A DNA stretch of 64,000 bases, taken from contig JAGYIY010000001.1 in the NCBI GenBank assembly GCA_018402485.1, positions 838,001 through 902,000 on the forward strand, read 5' to 3'. Numbering within the stretch: position 1 is the stretch's first letter; the number at the start of each line of letters is the position of its first letter. The position numbers were made by a program, and so were the translations under genes. The DNA is from Roseivirga sp. Its GTDB lineage: Bacteria > Bacteroidota > Bacteroidia > Cytophagales > Cyclobacteriaceae. Of the stretch, positions 43,811-53,946 are shown one piece after another. The notes beneath the pieces were generated by a model. That model did not search any database and was not told the origin of the DNA. It saw only the letters and a list, made by a program, of their open reading frames with translations.

Positions 43811-45646
43811 ATGTGTGGAATTGTTGGTTATATAGGTAACAGAGAGGCTTATCCTATCATCATAAAAGGTTTGCAGCGTTTGGAATACAGAGGCTATGAC
43901 AGTGCCGGAGTAGCTTTGCTGAATGGGGAGATGAATGTTTATAAGAAACAGGGAAAAGTAGCCGATCTGCACAATTTTGCTAAAAATGAAAACCTGAAAG
44001 CTCATGTGGGTATAGGCCACACCCGTTGGGCTACACATGGTGCGCCAAGCGATGAAAATGCCCATCCACATATGTCAAACAACGGTCGGCTGGTAATGAT
44101 ACATAATGGCATCATAGAAAATTATGCTGCTTTAAAAACAGACCTAAAGAAAAAAGGGTATACTTTTCAAAGCGAAACAGATACCGAAGTCTTCATCAAT
44201 TTTATTGAGGATATTTACCAAAACACAAAAGTAGATTTACCTGAAGCAGTTCGTTTGGCTCTTACTAAAGTGGTGGGCGCTTATGCCATTGCCATAATTG
44301 ATGTGAATCAACCTGGTCAACTCATCGCTGCCAGAAAAGGAAGTCCCTTAGTAATTGGAATAGGTAAAGGAGAATACTTTCTTGCCTCTGATGCAACTCC
44401 TATTGTGGAATATACAAGTGAAGTGGTATACTTAGACGATGAGGAGATTGCCGTAATGGGCAAGGATGGTTTAAGTATTAAGAACCTAGAGGAGGTGACA
44501 ACTAAACCATATATTCAAACTTTGGATATGGAATTGGAAGCCATTGAAAAAGGAGGGTATGATCATTTTATGCTTAAGGAAATATTTGAACAACCCAAGT
44601 CTATAGGAGATTGTCTTAGAGGTAGGCTTAATGCGGCCGAGGGCAGATTGCATCTGGGAGGTATTAGCGATTATGTGAATAAGGTAATGCATGCCGATCG
44701 TATTTTAATTATTGCCTGTGGTACTTCTTGGCATGCCGGTTTAGTAGCTGAATATATTTTTGAAGATTTTTGTCGAATTCCAGTAGAGGTAGAATATGCA
44801 TCTGAATTCAGATATAGAAACCCAATTGTTGGGGAAAAAGATGTAGTGATTGCTATTTCTCAATCAGGAGAAACGGCCGATACCCTGGCTGCGATTGAAT
44901 TGGCAAAAAGCAAAGGAGCTACAATATTGGGGGTATGTAATGTTGTAGGCAGTTCAATTCCGCGAACAACTCATGCTGGAAGTTACACACATGCAGGCCC
45001 AGAAATTGGGGTTGCAAGTACAAAAGCATTTACTGCTCAAATTTCAGTCTTAACCATGATGGCGCTAATGATTGCGCAAAAGAAAGGTACAATGGCCGAA
45101 AGTGCTTTTAGGAAGATTTTGTTTGAATTAGAGGCTGTTCCTGACAAGGTGGCAAAATGCTTAGACCTTAATGCTCAGATTGAAATCATAGCAGAACAAT
45201 TCAAAGACGCAACAAACTTTCTTTACTTAGGACGAGGTTTTAATTTTCCAGTGGCCCTTGAGGGGGCATTGAAGCTGAAAGAAATTTCATACATACATGC
45301 TGAGGGATATCCCGCCGCAGAAATGAAGCATGGTCCCATTGCCTTAATTGATGAAAACATGCCTGTCGTTTTTATTGCTACGCGTGATAGTTCTTACGAA
45401 AAAATAGTCTCTAATATCCAAGAAGTGAAAGCTAGAAAGGGTAAAGTCATTGCGATTGTAACGGAAGGAGATAAACATATTGTGGAAATGGCAGACCATA
45501 TTATTGAGGTACCCCATGCTAGCGAAGCCATTATGCCTTTGATTTCGGTGGTGCCGTTGCAACTGCTTTCTTACCACATTGCTGTTATGCGGGATTGCAA
45601 CGTAGATCAGCCAAGAAATTTAGCGAAATCAGTTACAGTGGAATAA
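43811..45646 (+). CDS. glmS: glutamine--fructose-6-phosphate aminotransferase (isomerising)
   Basis: Makes glucosamine-6-phosphate, entry to peptidoglycan and LPS amino sugars. 611 residues: N-terminal glutaminase starting with the catalytic Cys after Met (MCGIVGYIG), GHTRWATHGAPS, HNGIIENY; then two SIS domains with IACGTSWHAGL, SQSGETADTL and EGYPAAEMKHGPIAL; C-terminal DQPRNLAKSVTVE. No glmS ribozyme-like leader: the gap to DUF4270 is 39 bp. Confidence 0.97.
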   Translation: MCGIVGYIGNREAYPIIIKGLQRLEYRGYDSAGVALLNGEMNVYKKQGKVADLHNFAKNENLKAHVGIGHTRWATHGAPSDENAHPHMSNNGRLVMIHNGIIENYAALKTDLKKKGYTFQSETDTEVFINFIEDIYQNTKVDLPEAVRLALTKVVGAYAIAIIDVNQPGQLIAARKGSPLVIGIGKGEYFLASDATPIVEYTSEVVYLDDEEIAVMGKDGLSIKNLEEVTTKPYIQTLDMELEAIEKGGYDHFMLKEIFEQPKSIGDCLRGRLNAAEGRLHLGGISDYVNKVMHADRILIIACGTSWHAGLVAEYIFEDFCRIPVEVEYASEFRYRNPIVGEKDVVIAISQSGETADTLAAIELAKSKGATILGVCNVVGSSIPRTTHAGSYTHAGPEIGVASTKAFTAQISVLTMMALMIAQKKGTMAESAFRKILFELEAVPDKVAKCLDLNAQIEIIAEQFKDATNFLYLGRGFNFPVALEGALKLKEISYIHAEGYPAAEMKHGPIALIDENMPVVFIATRDSSYEKIVSNIQEVKARKGKVIAIVTEGDKHIVEMADHIIEVPHASEAIMPLISVVPLQLLSYHIAVMRDCNVDQPRNLAKSVTVE

Positions 45647-45769
45647 GTTAAAGGTAATACCCTCTACTTCTCTCTGCTCATTTTATTACACCGCAGGCTT
45701 CAAAAAGATTGACTACCCACTTATAAGTTTCATCTATGCCTTATTAATGAAACAAATTTTGGATGTTGA

Positions 45770-48085
<2,316 letters not shown>

Positions 48086-48109
48086 GATGTTAAAATAGCA
48101 TTAAATGAA

Positions 48110-48146
48110 AAGAAAGGCTCTGCTCTGCAGGGCCTTTCTTGTTTTT
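48110..48146 (+). terminator. strong intrinsic terminator after katG
   Basis: 14-bp stem AAGAAAGGCTCTGC / GCAGGGCCTTTCTT (one T-G pair), loop TCT, then GTTTTT. The remaining bases up to 48347 show no gene. Confidence 0.93.
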
Positions 48147-48347
48147 AAGAATGAAACAAGATGTTAGCATTCCAAACCTTTTATGATTGGTCATAGGTGC
48201 ATTCAATGTAAACCTAAACTTTAGATCTCATCTCAATAAATTGGTGTTTATGACCATGGATAATGGGTGATAACATTGAATAACTCAAACGGATTTTACA
48301 GGCCTAAATCGTTCTATTATGAGCTGTTGGTTGCCGCCATTATAGGA

Positions 48348-48884
48348 TTAACCTTTCGACTTTAATCCTCTGATACGTTTAGGACCAAAGTAAAGCCATA
48401 GCCCTGAGAAAATCAAAATAAATAAACCAATGCCTAGGAAGTTCATAGAGATTAATTTGAATGTGTCAGAAACGATCGACCCATCGTGCAATCGCTCTAT
48501 CCAGTCTGAATTTCGTTTGGCTATGGAAAGCACTTCAAGATTAACAGCGTCTACTTGAACCTCCAAATAACCTTCTGTAAATCGTACTTTTGCCATTCCT
48601 TTATTAGGTCGGTACTCAATTCGGTCTACATGGCTCAGATTTAAGCCTAAAGAATCAACGGCTATAAGTGCTGCTTGAGTAAGCTTTTCAATGGGTTGGA
48701 ATTTTGAAATTTCTATTGAAACTCCTTTCTCAGAAGGGGGCTGAAGCCAATCAATGTTTTTTTTCCAACCTAAAAGAATACCAGTAACAGCACTGATAAT
48801 CAATAAAAGGGCGAGCGTGAGTCCGAGATATCGATGATATAAGCGATAATTTCTAACAGACCTTACTGTTCTCTTTAGCTTCAT
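48348..48884 (-). CDS. PepSY-associated two-TM protein
   Basis: 178 residues from ATG 48884 (track start 48926 adds 14 residues without signal character). Cytoplasmic basic N-terminus, helix with YHRYLGLTLALLLIISAVTGILLGWKKN (typical PepSY-TM start), a periplasmic domain of about 95 residues with PepSY-like VDRIEYRPNKGMAKVRF, and a second helix followed by LWLYFGPKRIR. This is the short form of the PepSY-TM family often linked with iron or heme reductase systems; no such genes are adjacent. Confidence 0.8.
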   Translation of the reverse strand: MKLKRTVRSVRNYRLYHRYLGLTLALLLIISAVTGILLGWKKNIDWLQPPSEKGVSIEISKFQPIEKLTQAALIAVDSLGLNLSHVDRIEYRPNKGMAKVRFTEGYLEVQVDAVNLEVLSIAKRNSDWIERLHDGSIVSDTFKLISMNFLGIGLFILIFSGLWLYFGPKRIRGLKSKG

Positions 48885-48940
48885 TTCAATTGATTTTTGC
48901 CAATAAGCATAATTTTCGCAGTTCATACAAGAAAATGATA

Positions 48941-48962
48941 TGTTATGTAAATGTTATGTAAA
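48941..48962. repeat. tandem 11-bp repeat TGTTATGTAAA between divergent genes
   Basis: Two exact head-to-tail copies (48941-48951 and 48952-48962), one helical turn apart, with partial third copy TGTTATGT at 49034-49041 overlapping the -7 box of the downstream gene. Possible binding sites of one regulator for both genes. Confidence 0.6.
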
Positions 48963-49013
48963 TCGGTATTGACGGTGTATAATAGCTAAAAAGTCAATTA
49001 TGCACGACAATAT

Positions 49014-49044
49014 TTGGTCTAATGTTAATTTAATGTTATGTTTG
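49014..49044 (+). promoter_or_regulatory. promoter of the transglutaminase-like gene
   Basis: TTG at 49014-49016, 20-bp spacer, perfect TATGTTTG at 49037-49044; start near 49049, leader of about 36 nt. Confidence 0.75.
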
Positions 49045-49084
49045 TATTACCTTGAAAAGGCATTGATGATGTATTAAACTATTT

Positions 49085-49933
49085 ATGCGGTTGAAAAGAG
49101 ATGTTATTTTGGCAATATGGGTGATGGCTTTCGGCCTGTTATCGGTTGCTCATGTCTGTGCTCAACCACAAATTCAAGATCGCAAAACTCATTCACTAGC
49201 ACCTTTTTTGCCTAATGGAAATACGAAAGATATAACGGCCAATTACACAAAATTATTAACGAAACTAGAAAAGAAAAGGGCAAAAAAGCCAGATGAAGCC
49301 TTTTTGAAATCTCTGTTTTATTTAACGCAAAGAAGTATTCTTTCGGAATACAGTAAAACGGCTACTATGCAGCAAACTTTAGAAAAGGGAACTTTTGGAT
49401 GCTTAACAGGTACGGCAATTTATGCCGCATTACTCGAATATTTTGATTTTGAAATTAAAATCATAGAATTACCCAACCACGTATTTTTAATTGTACGTGC
49501 AGATGAACAATCCTACTTATTTGAATCGACGTTGCCGATGGATGGTTTTATGAAAACCAATGAAAAACTAGACGCACTTTTGGAGCAACCTTGGCTGAAT
49601 AGTCGTAATATTTTGTCCTTAGAGGTTGTTGGTAAGTGGTATGATAATGAAACCTTACTTCATGGTTTTACTACGATTGATCTAAATGATTTGGCTGGCT
49701 TACAATTCTTTAATCAGTCCGTGGAGGCTTATCAAAATAAAAAGTACAAAAAAGCAATGGATATGAGCTTCGAAGCCTTTCGTCTTTATCCATCCAAACG
49801 AAGTGAAAATATGATGCAGTTAGTGATCAATAAATTATTAAAACAAGAAGAGATCGATGAAGCTATGAAAGACAAATATTTAAAGACCTATATAAATTTT
49901 ATTAAGTCCAATGAGCTAAGCCAGGTTAAGTAG
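49085..49933 (+). CDS. secreted transglutaminase-like protein with TPR-like tail
   Basis: 282 residues; signal peptide ending VAHVCAQ (about 27). The middle has a Cys-His-Asp/Glu papain-like pattern: GTFGCLTGTAIYAALLEYF, ELPNHVFLIVRADEQ and SYLFESTLPMDGF, as in transglutaminase-like (SirB1-type) domains. The C-terminal FFNQSVEAYQNKKYKKAMDMSFEAFRLYP looks like one TPR. Probably periplasmic, perhaps a protease-like or cross-linking enzyme; true activity unknown. The 282 bp after it (49934-50215) show no gene or clear terminator. Confidence 0.65.
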   Translation: MRLKRDVILAIWVMAFGLLSVAHVCAQPQIQDRKTHSLAPFLPNGNTKDITANYTKLLTKLEKKRAKKPDEAFLKSLFYLTQRSILSEYSKTATMQQTLEKGTFGCLTGTAIYAALLEYFDFEIKIIELPNHVFLIVRADEQSYLFESTLPMDGFMKTNEKLDALLEQPWLNSRNILSLEVVGKWYDNETLLHGFTTIDLNDLAGLQFFNQSVEAYQNKKYKKAMDMSFEAFRLYPSKRSENMMQLVINKLLKQEEIDEAMKDKYLKTYINFIKSNELSQVK

Positions 49934-50215
49934 GTTTATATGTGGCCATGTTAAAAATTGTATACCTGTGAAGATCGCATTTGTTCGAATTGACCCCACT
50001 CAGCCCTTACAATTATCGAACTATTACACACTTCTTTTGATGCAACTGACGGTAATTAAGCTGAACATTCTACTTTGAGTATGCAATACTTAAGAAAATA
50101 TTTCTTGTGTCAATGCTGATGTAGGGAAAAGAATCGTAACAGCTTTCAAACGAATTAAAAACGAGTAATTCTTTAAGCCGTTGATGCTTTTCTAGCTCCA
50201 AAAGTGAGTTACGTT

Positions 50216-52534
50216 TCATTGGTAGGACCTGTCACCAAAGATGAGATAACCGAACGATAGTATAAAACCAAGTTTGGGTGTATGGTCTTGAATATAATTT
50301 AAATGGAAACTCAAGGGTCCAGCTAATGATTCATACACGAGTGTAGAACCTCCAATAAATTTAGGTGTACTCCAATTATTTTCAATGATGGCTGTTTGGT
50401 TTTCTGCAGCGGTAACGTTTCGAAGCTTACTTAGGCCATAAAGCTCTAATCTTAGAGAAAGATTTTTTTTGATTTGATAGACATGGCGCATGCCAGCTGC
50501 TACATATCCTGGGGCTCTAAAACTGTTTAAAAAATACGTTTGAGAGTTGAACATAGGTTCAAAAGCTGCACTATAAAGAAGAGTGGCTTTAAAATTATCT
50601 AGTGGTTTGAGGTTGCTATAAACAGCTTCTACTAACCAGCCAAATGTATATGCCGACTCTGTATCGAAAAATTTTTCCATCTTAAGCTTGATAGACCACC
50701 AATTTCTATTGGTTTGAATTTCGGTATTTACACTACTTGCATAGGCTACTGAGCTAGTGCCTGGAGTAAATCCAGTCCTACCATCTATAAAGGAAAAAGA
50801 TCCTTTATAACGCTCTCCTTTGGTTGGAAATTGTTTCTTATTAAGCGTGTTTTTTTCAAAGGAAACTTTAGTCATAATGGCGTTCATTTCAAATCTATCC
50901 AATATTTCGTTGGCTCTAATTTCTTGTAAATTGGAATAGTCATCAGAGTTTAGAAAATAACCAACATCAGCTGTTAACATCGTTTTTTTGTCGAGCCCAA
51001 TACCCAGCTCAAAACCAATTTTTCGATCTATTCGGTTGAGCAATACGGGTTCAACGGCATTATCTAATATATCTTCAGTGTTAAAATAGTCCCACTCATT
51101 GAATCGAAAATACGGCTGTGCAAAAAGCCTTTTTTGGGGGTTAAAATTGAGCCGTGCCCCCGCATGAAACGATTGATAAAAGCGGCCTGTACTTACTTCC
51201 AAAGCGTAGGTATTGAGTTTTCGGTTAAAGGAGTTATAAATAGCGCCTATTTGTAAGGTACTTACCTCCCGGGTAGATAAATTACCACCTAGCTTTACGG
51301 TAAGTTCGTTGTTAGCAGTTGGTTTTAAATAGAGTTCTAAACCATGATGATTGGCAGCTCGATTGTAATAAAAAGCAGGGTAAATATTTTTAAAATAGGG
51401 TTCCGATAAAAGCTCAAAATAGGCTTGATTAATGTCTTTTATGCTCTTTTTACCTTCTTCAAAGTTGAGTAGTTTTCGAATATAAAGTTCTTGTTTAGGT
51501 TGAAAACCGATAAGGCTCAATTCGCCAAATTGGAAGGGTTTGAATTGGTTTTTAAAATTTTCCCTTTTTTTCTCAAGTTGCATGTTGGTGCTTGATTTAT
51601 TCATCTTCGACTTTAGCTCTTTGATTTTAGAGAGAGTTGCCACGTAGCCTGAATCAATTAAGGCATTCACCTGAGGAAAGTCCATCGCAGTGAAAGTCAT
51701 AATATTGGGTTCAATGTAAATATCCTTTTCATCGAGCCAATTGGGATTGGTTTTATCCAAAAACATAAAAAGGAGTGCATCACCTATTTTATCTTCGTCT
51801 GCATCAAAGGGATAAGTGTCGCTTACTTTCGTTGCCACATTCACGCCAATGATCACATCTGGTTGAAAATCATTTTTCATAACATCTACAGGAAAGTTGT
51901 TGTAGATACCACCGTCGAAAAGGTACTTGTTTTTATTTTTTATGGGTCGGTAAAAAAGGGGTACGGTCATAGAAGACCTTACCGCTTTCATAAGAGACCC
52001 GCTACTTTGTGAAATTGCAGTTTGAGTAAAAACATCCGCTGCCATAGCTCTGAAGGGTATAAAGAGTTGGTCGAAGTTTGAGTCCGCCACTTGGTTGGCA
52101 GGTGTAAGGTATTCGTTAAGCACGAAATTGATGATGAAATCGTTCGCTATGGGCGTATTGATTTGTGGAGTACCGGTAGAGGAGAGTAAAAGATCAAATG
52201 AGACCCAAGAGGCATCTTTTTCTTTGCGGATAAAGCTGTACTGGTATTTTTGTGTTTCTGTGCCGTTAATCCAGTTTTGGAAAGAAGGTCTTTTGGCCAA
52301 AAGTTCAATTTCGCCAGGACTCATTCCTGATGCATAAAAAGCACCAATTACTGCACCCATAGATGTTCCCACAATGTAGTCTATAGGTATATTGTTTTCT
52401 TCTAAGGCCTTAAGAACACCTATGTGAGCTAAGCCTTTTGCACCACCTCCGCTGAGTACTACCCCTACTTTTTCTTGAGCTTGTACTCCTATGACCAGAC
52501 AGATAAGAAACCATATGGTCAGTGTTTTTTTCAT
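50216..52534 (-). CDS. patatin-like phospholipase fused to a BamA-type barrel (PlpD-like)
   Basis: 772 residues. Signal peptide (to about 20), patatin domain with oxyanion loop GGGAKGL (29-35), nucleophile GTSMG (Ser58) and DGG dyad (207-209), followed from about 330 by a POTRA-like segment (FGELSLIGFQPKQELYIRKLL) and a long beta-rich region ending in a typical outer-membrane C-terminus (LGFILSFGYLIFGDRSYQ). This is the architecture of type Vd autotransporters and its Bacteroidota relatives: a lipolytic enzyme placed by its own barrel at the outer membrane. No neighbour suggests a specific pathway. Confidence 0.9.
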   Translation of the reverse strand: MKKTLTIWFLICLVIGVQAQEKVGVVLSGGGAKGLAHIGVLKALEENNIPIDYIVGTSMGAVIGAFYASGMSPGEIELLAKRPSFQNWINGTETQKYQYSFIRKEKDASWVSFDLLLSSTGTPQINTPIANDFIINFVLNEYLTPANQVADSNFDQLFIPFRAMAADVFTQTAISQSSGSLMKAVRSSMTVPLFYRPIKNKNKYLFDGGIYNNFPVDVMKNDFQPDVIIGVNVATKVSDTYPFDADEDKIGDALLFMFLDKTNPNWLDEKDIYIEPNIMTFTAMDFPQVNALIDSGYVATLSKIKELKSKMNKSSTNMQLEKKRENFKNQFKPFQFGELSLIGFQPKQELYIRKLLNFEEGKKSIKDINQAYFELLSEPYFKNIYPAFYYNRAANHHGLELYLKPTANNELTVKLGGNLSTREVSTLQIGAIYNSFNRKLNTYALEVSTGRFYQSFHAGARLNFNPQKRLFAQPYFRFNEWDYFNTEDILDNAVEPVLLNRIDRKIGFELGIGLDKKTMLTADVGYFLNSDDYSNLQEIRANEILDRFEMNAIMTKVSFEKNTLNKKQFPTKGERYKGSFSFIDGRTGFTPGTSSVAYASSVNTEIQTNRNWWSIKLKMEKFFDTESAYTFGWLVEAVYSNLKPLDNFKATLLYSAAFEPMFNSQTYFLNSFRAPGYVAAGMRHVYQIKKNLSLRLELYGLSKLRNVTAAENQTAIIENNWSTPKFIGGSTLVYESLAGPLSFHLNYIQDHTPKLGFILSFGYLIFGDRSYQ

Positions 52535-52586
52535 GCTCAGTTAAAGAATGATCAATCTAAAAAATCGTACTTGGGTATGAACAAGA

Positions 52587-53897
52587 TTAACGTGCATTGA
52601 AGGTGGCATTTGATTGAACCCAAGGCATATCAATGTTTTTCAATTTGTCCTCAATGGTGCGAGCTATTACAATAAAATCAGTTTTGTAATCTGCCTTGAG
52701 TGAGAGCTCAGCCGGTAATTCTTCTTTCAAAAAATCAACTTGTTTTCCCCTTTTCCAAAAGCGAAAGCAGAGATGGTAACCGGTGGCAAGGCCTGTTTTA
52801 CCAACATAACCAATCACATCACCTTTTTTCACCCTTTGACCTTGTTTAAAATCACCAAATCTGCTCATGTGCAAATAGCCAGTAGTGTAGGTGCCATTGT
52901 GCTTAATCTTAATGTAGTTGCCATTACCCCCAGTGAATCCGCGTGCTACAATAATGCCATCTCCAGCGGCTTTAATAGGGGTTCCCCTACTGGCCGCATA
53001 ATCTGTGCCTAAGTGTGGTGTTCTCCGTTTCAGAACAGGGTGGAATCTACGTGGATTGTATCGAGAAGAGATCCTAGAATATTCTACGGGATATCTCAAA
53101 AATGCTTTTTGAATGCTTACACCATTTTCATCAAAATAGTTGAGGCCTTCTCCTTGGTCGAAACCATAAGCTTTGTAGCTGTTGCTATGGTAATTAAACT
53201 CTGCTCCAAGAATATTTCCTATGCCAACAGGCTCTCCATTTACCATGCGTTCTTCATAAATTATTTTAAACCAATCGCCTTTGAAAAGTGTGCGCATGTC
53301 GATTTGCCAACCAAACAAATCTGCAACAGCATTGACCAAGGCTGCAGATCCCCCCTCATCACGAATAGATTGGTCTAAAGATGCTGTGATTTTACCAGAC
53401 ATTGTTTTTTCAACTACTTCTACCATACGATTTTCTCTATATACCGCTAGGCTATCTTGAAACTGATAAACGACATAGTCCATAGGGCTTGGCTCATAAA
53501 CAAAAAAACTTGCTTTTTTTATGGAATCGCCTGTGTAAAAAATACTGTAGTTTTTATTCGTATTGAGCCTCCTTACGCTGTGTACGTTTCTGGCAAGCTT
53601 TTCTATTTCATATAACTCTTGGCTAGATATGCCATAAGGCGTCAGTAAGTCAGCGAATGTTTGGTTTCTTTTGATTGTTCCAGATTCAATCTCGTATAAG
53701 CCTGATGGAATACCGAATAAAAAAACAGGTGCTTCTGCCTGAGCTAAAGGATTGATGGCAGACGCATTGAAGAATTCAGGTTCATAAGTATTACCTACAG
53801 GCTTCTTGGTGGTAAAAAACCAGATGCAAATCAGTAGAGAGATCAACATAAAAGCCAATCCGGTAATTCCTTTTTTTCCTGTTAACAAATTTTGCAT
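52587..53897 (-). CDS. M23 family metallopeptidase (peptidoglycan endopeptidase)
   Basis: 436 residues. N-terminal membrane anchor (about 12-28), then an OapA/LysM-like region with FADLLTPYGIS, then the LytM domain: HPVLKRRTPHLGTDYAA (zinc His and Asp), GYLHMSRF and the end motif YHLCFRFW (375-). The zinc His of HxH is Cys377, as seen in a subset of this family. Likely cuts peptide cross-links in the periplasm during growth. Its -7 box lies 4 nt before the ATG. Confidence 0.88.
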   Translation of the reverse strand: MQNLLTGKKGITGLAFMLISLLICIWFFTTKKPVGNTYEPEFFNASAINPLAQAEAPVFLFGIPSGLYEIESGTIKRNQTFADLLTPYGISSQELYEIEKLARNVHSVRRLNTNKNYSIFYTGDSIKKASFFVYEPSPMDYVVYQFQDSLAVYRENRMVEVVEKTMSGKITASLDQSIRDEGGSAALVNAVADLFGWQIDMRTLFKGDWFKIIYEERMVNGEPVGIGNILGAEFNYHSNSYKAYGFDQGEGLNYFDENGVSIQKAFLRYPVEYSRISSRYNPRRFHPVLKRRTPHLGTDYAASRGTPIKAAGDGIIVARGFTGGNGNYIKIKHNGTYTTGYLHMSRFGDFKQGQRVKKGDVIGYVGKTGLATGYHLCFRFWKRGKQVDFLKEELPAELSLKADYKTDFIVIARTIEDKLKNIDMPWVQSNATFNAR

Positions 53898-53901
53898 ACC
53901 T

Positions 53902-53909
53902 CAAAAATA
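53902..53909 (-). promoter_or_regulatory. -7 promoter box of the M23 peptidase gene
   Basis: On the minus strand TATTTTTG, a perfect match, with 4 nt to the ATG: another predicted leaderless start. No -33 TTG seen. Confidence 0.5.
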
Positions 53910-53946
53910 GAGAATTTCATGTGTACTAAATAGCTTGAGTACTTCT

